The position numbers and the translations under genes are program-made. Below are positions 32,111 to 43,495 of a stretch of 64,000 bases of DNA, piece by piece (position 1 is the stretch's first letter; each line of letters opens with the position of its first letter). The notes below the pieces were generated by a model. The model saw only the letters and a program-made list of their open reading frames with translations, had not been told where the DNA came from and searched no databases. Origin of the DNA: Aradus depressus (taxonomy: Eukaryota; Arthropoda; Insecta; Hemiptera; Aradidae); contig OY759215.1 in NCBI GenBank assembly GCA_963662175.1, positions 46,765,213 through 46,829,212 on the forward strand, given 5' to 3'.

Positions 32111-32230
32111 TATTATGACCCGAAGAAGTGAAGAGGAAGTGTCCTGAAATATTGTCAAACCAAGTTGAAGAAAAGCCGAAAGTAACCAACAATCATTTCA
32201 GAGAAGTCAAACGAACACAGTTATTTTTTT
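32111..32230 (+). repeat. SINE-flanking duplicated segment, copy 2
   Basis: Counterpart of 26103-26222, in the same position after a SINE-A end. Confidence 0.8.
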
Positions 32231-32640
32231 ATTATTGTGTGTTTTATTTCTTTAGATTTTTTTTGCATTTTTTAAAAATGCTATCCTTTAAGATACTCAC
32301 TCGTCTCTATATTTATTTCCGACAACAACTGTTATATTTATACATTTATAATTTTTTTCTCCTTTTTTCCCCATAACGCCCACCCTTATGAAAATTCTTT
32401 CCTTTGGGCTGCTTAGAGGGCGGGGGAGTGAAGCCCATTTTTATTTTGGTACCACCACAGAGGCGGGATATATTACCGGGGTTATTTACAAACATTCATT
32501 GCCTTGGGAGCGAAGTTTTATCTATGATTATTAAAATTCTCTCTCTGTAAAATTCTATACATCTATAACTGCAATGGGCCCCATTCCTTGGTAAATCTGT
32601 AGATCCGCCACTGGGAAAGACTTGAGTCTGTTTGGGTAAA
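32231..32640. other. Unassigned AT-rich sequence
   Basis: T-rich low-complexity DNA. No gene. Confidence 0.3.
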
Positions 32641-32654
32641 GCCAGACCATTGAA

Positions 32655-32800
32655 CGTCCCAGATACTATCGGGTCACGGAGATTTCTACTCCAGGCTCTT
32701 CTTTTTCAAGAAGAAGGACAACCCAAATTGCTCGTGCGGCGGCGTTGAGATTGCAGAACACGTACTTCTCGAATGTACGGGTCTAGGGTGGAGTTGATAC
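32655..32800 (+). pseudogene. LINE C-terminal zinc-knuckle remnant
   Basis: The plus frame reads SGHGDFYSRL then NPNCSCGG, EIAEHVLLEC. That is the GHG..F..L, CxCG, E..EHVL.EC signature downstream of RNase H in R1/I/LOA-type polymerases. Stops appear right after. GC-rich DNA continues to about 33090 with no recognised frame. Confidence 0.6.
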
Positions 32801-33090
32801 GCCGGACAGGATCGTACCTGGGACTGAACCCTCGGAAGCTGATGAGCGAGGCTGATTCAGTCGATTTGTCGCTTCCTGGTGGAGGGTAAAGAAGGCAGTG
32901 TAGCGTGGTTCCGGGGATGACCGCTGGGGGCTGTAACACTGTCCACGTGCGACCATCCCCGGCGCAATGCAGCCATGAAACATAGATGCCCTGGTCTCGT
33001 GATCTCTCGGGAAACGCCGAGAAGATAGTTTGGAGGATCCAACCGATCGCTGCGGGGAGTGGCGAGGTCCTACAACCGGCCGTAGCACTA

Positions 33091-33764
33091 TGGATATAGT
33101 TTAAATAAAAAAAAAAACTATCTGGTACATCCGGAAATTTAAAAAATCCGCCACTCAGAAAGGAAGTTTAAGAGAGCTTTGGCGCTTTTATGGGATAATA
33201 CCTACCATCCAGTCGGTGTCAAAAGATGGTTGAAGATCAAAATTTCGAAACCCCCGCTGGAGCCCCGGAGCAACAGAGATAATTTCCGGTTGTAGTCAAG
33301 TCGGGCAGTTGAATCAAACTTTAAGAGAATGGGAGATGTGAAAGAAGGCCACTGCGGGAGAACCGGCTTTGTGATGTGGGCTGATGGCTACAATGAGACA
33401 TTGTACTGAGCTGTGCATTGTGATTCACCGGAAATGACCTACACGTTACACGCTGCGGCCAATCCGTGTCTCTCTCTAGCTAATCAGTCCGTCCGTCGGC
33501 CTTTTGTTCCTCACTACAGAGGCCGTCTACAGGGGGTCACTCAATCAAACCTTCACATATCCACTCATTGAGTCATCTTTAATGAAGGTTGAGGGACTTA
33601 CACAAATTGGTTGGCACAGTTAGCAACTTCAGTGGGCCCGGGAAACTAAGACTTATTCCTAAAATGATTCTCTCTGATTAGGTCATTATTCGTAGAAAAC
33701 ATAGTAGAAAATGTAAGTATTATGCACAATATTAGGTTTTTAGGGTTTTGTAATTAGAGACGAA
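33091..33764. other. Unassigned intergenic sequence
   Basis: No supported gene. A moderately GC-rich patch at 33330-33560 could be regulatory, but no site cluster is evident. Confidence 0.3.
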
Positions 33765-34222
33765 AAAAACAATTAAGTTTTCGCTTTCCTTCAAATATCA
33801 ATCTACGAATTCGGTTGAAAATCAATAGGTGTCTTATTCAGGGACTTTTAAATCATCAAACTAAATTTCATGGCGGTGCATTCATTATAACGGTAGTTAC
33901 AGCGGTTTCTGTGTGAAACTGAATTGGCTGGAAAAGTGTTATCTTTAAGAGGTTTTGGATTCACATATAAGTTTTTTAATGCTATATTCGTTACGCCGGC
34001 AGTTATATGAGTTTCTGTGTAAAGGAACAACAAGACCCCCCTCCCCTCCCAGTCTCCCATTCCCTTCGGCCGATGTGACTGGAAACTCATGTCAAATTTT
34101 GTGTTGATATTTTATTCGGGGGGGAGTCGGAAAACATGAATTTCTGGAGAAAAAAGAACATAGATTTTCTGACTGATTACATAACTTCCCCTATACTTCT
34201 TATAGCTGGGGAAGTAAGATCT
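33765..34222 (-). repeat. Family B element with clear 5' hairpin
   Basis: Reverse copy with three internal-unit starts. It ends in the palindromic 5' terminus ACTTCCCCTATA, CTTCT, TATAGCTGGGGAAGT (34190-34221). The 3' hairpin is missing. Confidence 0.75.
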
Positions 34223-34247
34223 GGTTGGTGGGGGACGGCGAGTGGTA

Positions 34248-34720
34248 GAGCTACTCTACCATAGTAGAACTTTGCTCTACTCTACAGCTATTAGCTACTA
34301 CAGTGGGACTTTGCTCTACTCTACCAGCTATAGCTACCACAGTGGTACTTTGTTCTACTCTACCAGCTATTAGCTACTAAAGTAAAACTTTGGCTACTTT
34401 ACAGCTTTAGCTACTACATTGGGACTTTGCTCTACTCTATAAGCTATTAGCTACTATAGTGGAACTTTGCTCTATTCTATAAGCTATTAGCTACTACAGT
34501 GGAACTTTGCTCTACTCTACCAGCTATTAGCTACTCTAACACAGTGGAACTTTGCTCTACTCTACCAGCTATTTGCTAATATACCGCAGTGGAACTTTGC
34601 TCTACCCTACCAGCTATTAGCTACCACAGTGGAACATTACTCTACCCTACCAGCTATTACCTACTAAAATGAAACTTGGCTCTACTCTATCAAGTATTAG
34701 GAACTCTAACAACCACTATC
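34248..34720. repeat. 40-46-bp tandem repeat, about 11 units
   Basis: The unit CAGCTATTAGCTACTACAGT followed by GGAACTTTGCTCTACTCTAC recurs with substitutions and a few short insertions. Confidence 0.9.
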
Positions 34721-34959
34721 CCAATCGTTTACATGATGCTAGTGGCTCCACCACTCCTATCACTGTCATCTCCTCTACCTAGTAACTAGTAGAATTTTAT
34801 TTTAGAAACTGTTTGTCCATGCAACCAACGCACCATATATGACGTCGAAAGGTTGAGAATGGGTTCTCTAAATTAATTTATTAATCAATTCAGGTTTCTC
34901 TTTCTTAATATTCTATAAGTCTATTATATATTCTAATTATTAAAATATTTTATCCATAT

Positions 34960-35190
34960 TGGGTGGTGAAGTGGAGAAGAGGGACATAGGAAAGCTATGG
35001 GCCACGTGTGCTGTGGTCACGTGTGTCTCCTTAAGTATCCCAGGCTATGGGAACCTAAGACAGGCCCGCGTGCTGGCTCCCCACCTGGCCCAAGTTCCCA
35101 CGGTTAGATCTCAGCACTCCGCACACACCCGGCCTCGTCCTCCTGTCCTAGCCTTCCTTCCCCGTCCTAGCCCAATCTTCAATTATCCGC
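34960..35190. promoter_or_regulatory. GC-rich island with two CACGTG and a Su(H) site
   Basis: Repeat-free GC-rich DNA with CACGTG at 35003-35008 and 35018-35023 (15 bp apart) and TTCCCACG at 35095-35102 (CGTGGGAA on the minus strand). CACGTG is bound by E(spl)/Hairy repressors and CGTGGGAA by Su(H). It lies midway between the two Notch-pathway genes. A (TA)n tract bounds it at 35205. Confidence 0.45.
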
Positions 35191-35264
35191 ACATCTTCCT
35201 CAATAGTATATATATATATATATATTTTTTTTTTTTAAATTACTAACCCAGTCATAATAATAAT

Positions 35265-35370
35265 AGGGGAAACTATATAATCGGTCAGAAATTCGATGTA
35301 AATTTTTCACTGGAATTTCATATTTTCCGACCCTGACACCAAAAATAAAATAAAAAAAGTCGTGAATCAT
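35265..35370 (+). repeat. Family B fragment, 5' end
   Basis: ATAATCGGTCAGAAATTCGA and TTCATATTTTCCGACCCTGA blocks. Confidence 0.6.
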
Positions 35371-35540
35371 CAATTTATTTCCTTGACGGAGTTGTCTGTA
35401 ACACACACATCCAGGCACACATGGACATATACGAGTAGTGTGACTTTTTTTTCTTCTCATTTATGGAATATGCGAAAAGCTGAGTAAGTAAAATGTCGAT
35501 GAATAATTTTTTATGTACTTCGTTAGAGATTATAATATGT

Positions 35541-35811
35541 TAGGTATTATGACTTATGCCCGGGCTTTAACTATGAGGACATATCGCCTACTAACAGAGC
35601 GCTCTATTGTTGCTCTGGTGGACAGTTGGGGTCTATAACGAGTACCTGACATGGAGACTCGTGACCATCGCTTAACAACCCACCCGAAGGACGGCATACT
35701 CAAGGTTTTTTCAATTCCCAGATAAACAATCTAAGGGCCTCTGCCGGGTGTCAAACCCGCGATTTTGAGCTCAGTAGGCTAGCATGCTACCTCTGAGGTA
35801 TCAGCGCCCTC
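35541..35811 (-). repeat. SINE-A copy 14, full head
   Basis: Reverse copy including B box (CAAACCCGCGATTTTGAGC) and A box region down to CAGCGCCCTC, with an internal deletion near 35620. Confidence 0.85.
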
Positions 35812-35880
35812 AAGATATATTATGAATTAGATATATAAACAGTAATATAAACATATATATAGTATATTATACTATATATA

Positions 35881-35925
35881 GTTTTATACTATATATTACC
35901 GAAACGGTAATATATAGTATAAAAC
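35881..35925. repeat. Perfect 21-bp-arm hairpin between two SINEs
   Basis: GTTTTATACTATATATTACC plus G (35881-35901), loop AAA, then the exact complement (35905-35925). It separates head-to-head SINE-A copies 14 and 15. Confidence 0.95.
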
Positions 35926-36213
35926 TCAGGATCGCGGGTTCGAAACCTGGCCGAGGCCCTTTGGTCTTTTATCTGGGAGGTGAAAAAACCTTGAGCACGC
36001 CGTCGGATGGAAAGTTAGGCGATGGTGCCGAGCCTGTGCGATTTTAGGTACTCGTTAAAGACCCCTTTCTCAAGGTAAATAAAAACTTAGGGTAGGCAAA
36101 ATTTAGGTCTCCCATAGTAAAGTGGGGCTCATTTCTACCAGAGTGACGAAGGAGCCCTCTGGTAGTAGGCAATATGACCTCGAAGTTAAAGCCCGAGCGT
36201 GAGTCATAATAAC
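35926..36213 (+). repeat. SINE-A copy 15, A box lost
   Basis: Starts at TCAGGATCGCGGGTTCGAAA, directly against the hairpin, and runs to the 3' end CGTGAGTCATAATAACT. Confidence 0.85.
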
Positions 36214-36708
36214 TTTCTAACTACAGTAGAACTATCCTAACTAATCCTATCTCTCACTAACAAGATTGGGTCGTTAAACGTATATTTAGACCGTCATTAT
36301 ATCAATAGTCCAAGTCGATCGTATTTACAGGTTTTTCAGACAGATTTGTTATTTATCATTACAACAGCCGTTGAAAGTTAAGGTAGTCTATTTTTCACAA
36401 CTTCTTCCTGAATATTAATCATCATTCATATTATAAAAATTTACATTAAATTATAATTAACAATGTATAATTTTGTAGTCCCTTTTTAAGTATTATTAAT
36501 TGCGGGACTTCAAAAATGCATAATAATAAATTGGAAAAATGCAGCTCCTTCCTTTTGCTCAACGTAATGTGTGTTATTCATCATATTATTTTTTTTCTAT
36601 TTTCTACAGAGCGGAGGCGAAGCATTATTATTATTTACCACATGGTAGGCAAAAATGATTGTAGTTTAACTGGTGAACATTTTGATGTCAAAAACATGGA
36701 GTCAGTTG
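36214..36708. other. Unassigned AT-rich sequence
   Basis: No gene or assignable repeat. Confidence 0.3.
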
Positions 36709-37001
36709 GTGTCGGTAGTTCACTTGCCTGCTGAGCTCATAATAGCGGATTTGAAATCCAAGTTTTTTTTATATGAGAGATAAAAAAAAACTGGAGTATA
36801 ACGTCCTTCGGATGAGACGTTAAACGATGATTCCGAGGCTACCCGATAAAGACGTCCACCCTAGATGAATAAACTTGAGTTGGCAACATTTTGGACTCCC
36901 GTATTGGAGTCGGGCACATGTCCACAAGAGCAACGAAAGAGCGCTCTGTTAGCAGGCGATATGACTTAGTATTTAAAGCCAGGGCATGGGTCACAGTAAC
37001 T
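36709..37001 (+). repeat. SINE-A copy 16, diverged
   Basis: Decayed A box (GTCGGTAGTTCACTTGCC), decayed B box (GGATTTGAAATCC) and recognisable body to GGGCATGGGTCACAGTAACT. One of the more diverged copies. Confidence 0.8.
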
Positions 37002-37544
37002 ATTGTAATCAGTTGGAAATTCGGTGTTGACATGCTGAGCAAGACATCTATGTATTTTCAGTGAAAACTGATTCATTTTCGTATTATGAGCGTTATAAAA
37101 ATAAATGGGCTTTTACTGAATTTTAGAGTTTTATCAGTGAACTGGAAGTAAATTATGAAGTAATCAATCTATTATATGTGTATTATATGCGAAAGTAACT
37201 TCTTATAAATCAAACGATACAAGCGTATAATCTACACGAGCGAAACCAATCGTCCATTTGAAATTATAGAAAAATACGAACAGAGATGTGCCGACGTTTA
37301 CCCATGCAAGTACGTGATACAACAAAGTGTTACGTTTCTTTAACAAATCGAATGAGGCAAGATAGGAGCGATAAGTGATTTAAAAAGTGTCCGAATCATA
37401 CTGGAAAGGAAAGAGAATGAATAGTGAGCACGTGCGATGAGTCTATTCAGCAGGGCTTTTCAGACCCAATTCACAAGACACCGCCTCGTGCGCCCGTCTA
37501 TTCAGTGCGTCTTCTGACAATCCCCTGCTATTCAATTTTTTACT
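37002..37544. other. Unassigned sequence
   Basis: AT-rich, no supported gene. Confidence 0.3.
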
Positions 37545-37815
37545 TTCACAACTATACATAGTATAAGGGAAGTCATGTAATCGGACAGAAATTCGATGTT
37601 GAATTTTCACTGGAATTTCATTTTTTCAGACCCTTCTGATTCCAAAAATGAAAAAATCTATTTGTGTGTGTGTGTGTCTGTATAAACCCGATAGAATGAA
37701 TGTGTCAACACGAAATTTTATATCTAAATTCAAAAATTCAAGCCGAAGAGAAGGGGAGGAAGAAAGGAGGCGACTTAAATGAAGGAACTTAATAACTGCC
37801 GATGAATGCCCTAAT
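37545..37815 (+). repeat. Family B element, 5' half
   Basis: ACTATACATAGTATAAGGGA, TGTGTGTGTCTGTATAAACC and TTAATAACTGCCGATGAATG. Confidence 0.7.
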
Positions 37816-37824
37816 TTGGATATT

Positions 37825-37950
37825 AGTTATTGTGACTCATGTCGGCACTTTAACTACGACCGGTGTTTAACGAGTACAGGCGCGGGACTATGCCTTAACG
37901 TCATATCAGAAGGAAGGCGTGCTCAAATTTATTTACCTCCCAGATAAAAG
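37825..37950 (-). repeat. SINE-A copy 17, rearranged fragment
   Basis: 3' end (TTATTGTGACTCATG), then a large deletion, then GGCGTGCTCAAATTTATTTA. Confidence 0.7.
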
Positions 37951-38324
37951 AAGCGTTTTGTTGTTATCTATTTATAACCACAAATCGAGGTTATATTTTA
38001 AATGATAAAACTCAACGCGTAAATATGCCATTATTATTTTATTGTCTATAAATAAAGCCTCTAACTGAATAACGGTCTACGTTACATTTTTTGTAGAATT
38101 GTTTACTTATTCTTATATAACAATAACAACAACAATTTACTCCTGCCAACAACAAATATTTCGGATGCGTCAACAACTCTTTCCTCAAAACATTGTCAAA
38201 AAAGTCATTCACATCAGAAACAACAAATTTAACATAGCCCGTTATTCGTTTAGTGGCATCGGTCGTAACCAAAGGGAAATAACAGTATTTTTTGATGTAC
38301 TGAGAAGTGATTATTTCACAGGTT
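37951..38324. other. Unassigned sequence
   Basis: Open on both strands (38039-38386) without a recognisable motif. I do not call a gene. Confidence 0.25.
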
Positions 38325-38485
38325 GTAAAAAAATTTGTCTGTGGATCACCGACAATGTACTTTCCCAGAATAAATCAACCAATTAACTTTTCAGTTCCCC
38401 CTCCAAAACCAGTCAACCGTTTGCGCTAATACTCAACAGTTGACTTACATAGGGGCTCCTAAATCTTCATACTAAATGTTGTGTC
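38325..38485 (-). repeat. Family B 3' end
   Basis: GGATCACCGACAATGTACTT, CCTCCAAAACCAGTCAACCG and GTTGACTTACATAGGGGCTC. Confidence 0.7.
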
Positions 38486-38727
38486 TATTTATTTATTCAC
38501 TATACCATTTTAAATGACATTTAAAAAAATAATGAGATAGTAATTAATAAAATTTATGAGAGGCCAGAATATTTTTTATTTTACAATAGGAGGTGTTTTA
38601 TCCAAGTTTCAATTATTTCTTATTTGTAAGCAAGTATGTTCATAACATTTGGTGTTCTCGTCTCCCCCACAAAAAATAAGAATATACAGTAAAATTAATA
38701 GATATTTAAGCACTCGTTCATCGCTTT

Positions 38728-38931
38728 GCTCGACTCTACTGTGAGAGTCCTAAATTTTTCCTACACAGATTTATTCATCTATAGTAGGGGGTCTTTAGGG
38801 GGTAACTGACATCGCACAAGCTCGAGACCATTGCTGTCCCATCCGAAGGGCAACCTCCCAGATAAAAAACTTAGGAGCGTCGGCCGGGTTTCGAACCCGC
38901 GATTTTGAGCTCAGTAAGCAAGTATCCCACT
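38728..38931 (-). repeat. SINE-A copy 18, 3' end missing
   Basis: CGACTCTACTGTGAGAGTCC to B box (GGTTTCGAACCCGCG) and GAGCTCAGTAAGCAAG. The last ~70 bp of the family are absent. Confidence 0.8.
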
Positions 38932-39224
38932 AGTCAAAAGTGCTTAATTAAAAGTTCAGAAAAAAAAAAGTTCTTTTCGTTAATATCTTCTATTTTAGTA
39001 TGGTACATTTTAAATGATCTGAGACTTTTCCTAATTCAGATTTTTTTCACCCACTGAAATGTTTTGATTCCGACATAGGTCGTATGAAGAACCCATGTTT
39101 GCTTTGAGAGTAATATGTTTCTGTATTAGAAAACAGGTTTGTGCGTAACAAAGGCTTATGAACGAAAATATATATATTTTTTTCTTCACAATGAAAGGAG
39201 CTTTAAATCTAATGGAGGGGTGAA
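38932..39224. other. Unassigned AT-rich sequence
   Basis: Nothing recognisable. Confidence 0.3.
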
Positions 39225-39470
39225 CAAGCAGACGCTCATGAATGGGGAAACTATCATTAATGAGTTGTAGATACAAGTGGGGTGGGGCTCGTACCCCCTG
39301 TGCTAGGGGGGGCACCTCAGTGCACACGGCGTGTCACGTGAAGGGGGCCAAATACCACTTGTTGCAAGTCTGCCTCACCTGCACTGTGCAGTGGACACAT
39401 CAAACCTTCCCTCCCACAGTCCCCTTTGTTAGTTCTGTAGGGGTTGACGGGAGCGTGGCCAGCCGCCATT
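39225..39470. promoter_or_regulatory. GC-rich island with CACGTG and E-box
   Basis: Repeat-free GC-rich DNA with CACGTG (39335-39340) and CACCTGC (39376-39382, GCAGGTG). No exact Su(H) site was found. A candidate regulatory element between the two Notch-pathway genes. Confidence 0.35.
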
Positions 39471-39480
39471 ATTCACTGTT

Positions 39481-39815
39481 AGGTTAGGTTTTATGACTCA
39501 TGCCCTAACTACGAGGTCATATCGCCTACTACCAGAGCGCTCTTTCGTCACTCTGGTGGACATGAGCCCGACTCTACTGTGGGAGTCCTAAATTTTGCCT
39601 ATCCTAAATTTTTATTCATCTAGGGTAGGGGTCTTTAACGAGTACTTGACATCGTACAGGCTCGGGACCATCGCTCAACGTCCCATCCGAAGGACGGCGT
39701 GCTTCAGTTTACTTTAGCTCCCAGATAAAATAAACTAAGGGCCTCGGTCGGGTTACGAACCCACGTTCTTGAGCCCAGAAGTCAAGCACGCATACCACTG
39801 AGCTACCGGCGCCCT
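39481..39815 (-). repeat. SINE-A copy 19, reference full-length copy
   Basis: The most complete copy (about 330 bp). On the minus strand it has GGGCGCCGGTAGCTCAGTGG, a tRNA-like head with B box GTGGGTTCGTAACCC, the AAACTAAGGGCCTC-complement block, and a 3' end ATGAGTCATAA. Flanks ATTATTCACTGTT (left) and ATTATTGTTCACTGTT (right) are a target duplication with a 3-bp insertion. Confidence 0.9.
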
Positions 39816-39844
39816 CATTATTGTTCACTGTTGCTTCATATTTT

Positions 39845-40226
39845 ACTTCCTCAACTAGACGAAGTATAGGAGAAGTTATGTAACCGCTCAGAAATTTGAT
39901 GTTTAGATTTCACCGGAATTTAATGTTTTACTATTCCCAATTCCAAAACTTCCTGTTTATGTGTCTGTGATCACGGTAACTCCCTGATGAATGAATCGAT
40001 ACCAAATTTAGTAAATTCAAAACCCTGTAAGGACGATACCTAATGAGAAGAGAACTCAACTCAAAATTCCTTACACCTGCCGATGTAATGAATGTATCAA
40101 CACAAAATTTAGTATAAGGATTAACAAGTCCCTATGCAATTCATCTATTAATTTTTAGCCCAAACAGTCGATTAGTTTTATAGGAAGAGCAAAAATTTAG
40201 TTAATTTACTAGGGGGGAAGTACATA
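39845..40226 (+). repeat. Family B element, nearly full length
   Basis: 5' block ACTTCCTCAACTAGACGAAG, then AACTCCCTGATGAATGAATC, two internal units and the 3' block GGGGGGAAGTACATA. The 3' hairpin is eroded. Confidence 0.75.
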
Positions 40227-40600
40227 TCCTCTTCACGAGAGATTTTCCCACTAGTTCATAAATTATCTAAATTGCTAGCTGTGTAATACTAACTGCGTGG
40301 AAATATGTTAAAGTTAATTGAATTATAGATATTTTAGTAGAAAATAAATTGAATATTACCAGTAAATATATCTGGGATAAACAGTAGACAATTAGAGAGA
40401 AAACGTGTACACGTAGAGTTGATTGGGAACGACTTGCCCTTCTATCTCGCTATCTCTCGCCTCTTTCGCTATTCGAAATTGTTATTTATCTCCGTTAATT
40501 CTGATCATAGCAAAAAATTCAAGACCAGGTAGAAACAATCATATAATCCCACTCCCATAACGCAATATGGCTACGCCTTCGTACAGTTAGAGAAAGTGTG
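40227..40600. other. Unassigned sequence
   Basis: No gene or assignable repeat before the tandem array. Confidence 0.3.
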
Positions 40601-40644
40601 AGTGAGAAAGAAAGAGAGATAGTAAATGAAACTCTGAGTTTGGG

Positions 40645-41530
40645 AGCCACTAGATGTAACACATGGCCTTTATGTGCTCACTTCACACCATGTGTATCAG
40701 CTATGCGACAACCTCCCACTGGCCAAGTGTGCCTTGGGCGCGAGCTCAACACGTGCCATTGCATGAGAACCTGTTGTGTGTAGGGAAGTCTCTAGTTGTA
40801 ACACATTGCATTTTTGTGCTCACTTAATACCGCATGTATCATTTTTGTGACAACCTCCCTTTGGCGACGTGTACCTTGTGTGCGAGCTGCGCATATGCTA
40901 TGTCATGAGAACCTGTAGTTTCAACTCGGAGACCCCCCTTAGTTGAAACACATGGCATTTATGTGCTTACTTCTTACCGCATGTATAGCTTTGTGGCAAC
41001 ACCTTACTGACCTAGTGTGCCATGTGCGTATGGCCGGCATATGCTATAGGATAAAACCTGTAGTGTCAACTGGGGAACCCTTACTATAGGAGCCTCTAGT
41101 TGTAACACATGGCATTTATGTCCTAATTTCGTAACGTATATATCAGCTTTGTGGTAAGCTCCCACTGACCAAGTGTACTGTGCGCGAGCTCGGCACGTGC
41201 AAGAACATGAGAACCTGTAACTTCAACTGGGGAACCCCTACTATAGGAGCCTCTAGTTGTAACACATGGCATTTATGTCCTAATTTCGTAACGTATATAT
41301 CAGCTTTGTGGTAAGCTCCCACTGACCAAGTGTACTGTGCGCGAGCTCGGCACGTGCAAGAACATGAGAACCTGTAACTTCAACTGGGGAACCCCTACTA
41401 TAGGAGCCTCTAGTTGTAACACATGGCAGTTATATGCTCAGTTCATATCGCGTGTATCTGCTTTGTGTCAGCCACCCTTGTGCGCGAGCGGGGCACGTGC
41501 CATAGCATGAGAACCTGTTGCGGCAACTTC
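40645..41530. repeat. Tandem array of 142-157-bp units with an E-box in each
   Basis: Six units start near TGTAACACATGG-like blocks at 40655, 40797, 40944, 41101, 41258 and 41415. The fourth and fifth (157 bp each) look identical. Each unit has an E-box at the same place: CACGTG at 40750, 41194, 41351 and 41494, and CATATG in units 2 and 3. The sixth unit contains GGCACGTGCC (41492-41501), the preferred E(spl)-type site. Confidence 0.85.
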
Positions 41531-42049
41531 AGGAGGGGAGGCTGTAGGCAGTTTATGTACATTCTCTTTGTTATGCCAGCTAAGGTCAGCCTCAATGGCG
41601 TAACTACAGACACGCGTAGGTGGCTCCGGACACATCTGTGCTTACTTCTCTTGGGTCTATAATAAAAATATCATTTGTCTTTACCAGAATTGTTTGATAA
41701 TCTTATTTTTACAATCTCTCTGTACTCCATAGTCTTGTGTATTCTCTTTAAATGGAATTGACTGCTCATTGAAATTATATAGTGCCAACAACCCTTCATG
41801 TCACAATTCAAATCGAACAATTTACTCGTCACTTGATAAGACATTCTGCGTGATTTATACAACATTTGTCTTGGTATTAGTGCCCTGCAAATTAGAGAAC
41901 ATTCTTAAATATGAACATAGATTAATTTTTGAAGTTCCCTTGATCCACAAAAAAAATTCATACCTATTATTTGTACTGTTGTAAGTCAAACTTGAAAGAT
42001 AGATTTATTACACAAACCACAGATCAGACTAGCATGCAGTTACTTTATT
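41531..42049. other. Unassigned sequence
   Basis: No supported gene. Confidence 0.3.
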
Positions 42050-42476
42050 TTTTACTTCCTCGGCTATGCAGAAGTATTCTGTCAAAAATATTATGTTGAG
42101 TTTCAACGAAATTTTATATTTTCCGAAATCCGGATTTAAAAAATAAAAAAATAAATTCCTGTCTTTATCCAAAACTCTATATGGAGAACTATTGATTTTG
42201 AATCATTTTGACCAAATGGATGAGGGGGTTTTTAACACAAAAACTCTAATGCCTTCCGATGTAATGAATCTGCCTTCATGAAATTGTATATTTAAGTTCA
42301 AAAACCCATAAAGACGACACATTTTAATTTCGGCCGAAGGGAAGAGAATAAGGGAGCGGTTTATCACAAAAATCCTAATAATTGCCGATGAGTCGACATA
42401 AAATTTGTTATGAGGATTCAGAATTGGAAAGATATCGAAAATTTAGTTGAATAATTTGTGCTGGGGAAGTATATTT
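42050..42476 (+). repeat. Family B element, full length
   Basis: 5' block TACTTCCTCGGCTATGCAGA through two internal units (CTAATGCCTTCCGATGTAAT and CTAATAATTGCCGATGAG) to GTGCTGGGGAAGTATATTTT. Confidence 0.75.
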
Positions 42477-43189
42477 TTTTCTTATACCTATGTAAAATGG
42501 TTAAACATTGTATTTATAACTGTATTGTATTTTACTATGGTGACACAGTAAATTTCTCTCGCAGAGTAGTTATATTTGCAGTAAGATGTATATTGTATTG
42601 TATTTTATGTAGGTACAATTTACATCATGGATATTTCAAATCTCACAAGTACTTTCACCTCAATTTAAATTAAACAGAGAATTTACATTTCTTTCAGGCT
42701 TGTCCTTGGTCTAAAATCGTGAACATTTCCATCTCAGAAAAAAGTATGATTTAAAAAAAATCTTATTTGCAGGACCTTCCAAAATAATTTATCATAATAA
42801 AAAAATAAATAAAAAAAATGAAAAATTCTTATTTTGATAACTTCTATATATAAACCTCATGTTTATGATCTGTTTATATTCTTCTCGCACTATCAGTCGT
42901 AGTCATTTATTTTGGACCTCCATGTTGAGAGATTTGCATAACGTTGATTTGTTTTTTATGAAAATTTCTTGAGGATGTTCAAAAACTAATCTGGGGATTT
43001 AATGATAACATTTTCGGCCATATGCGCAGAAAAAAAAAAAAAATAAAAATAAAAATGTTTGATTTTACATTGATTAGAACTGCTATCTAATAACTTCGTT
43101 ATGACATGGGTTTACTAGTTCATGGCTGACTAAAATGAGGTGGCAACCTGAAAAAAGCATCATGCTGCCAACTGTATCTTCCTCCTGCT
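42477..43189. other. Unassigned AT-rich sequence
   Basis: No gene. Poly(A) tract near 43029. Confidence 0.3.
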
Positions 43190-43495
43190 CTCCTTCGCTC
43201 TCCCTTCAGAATTATTCGACTGTTTGTGCTAAAAATCAATAGTTGACTTACATAGTGACTTCTGAATTCTCAAACTAAATTTTGTGTCGATACATTCGTG
43301 TTAAGCCCCTCCTAGTTCTCTTTTTCCAATAGTCAATTTGGCTGAAAAAATCATCAAGTTTTGACCTTATGGGTTTCTGGGGACACATAAAACATTTCAT
43401 ATCGATAGATTCATACTATCGGAAGATATCATTTTCACAGACACACACTGACAGACATGAGTTTTGTTTTTAAAATTTTTGGATTTAGGGGTTGC
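43190..43495 (-). repeat. Family B element
   Basis: AATCAATAGTTGACTTACAT, GTTAAGCCCCTCCTAGTTC and TTTCATATCGATAGATTCAT in reverse orientation. Confidence 0.7.
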
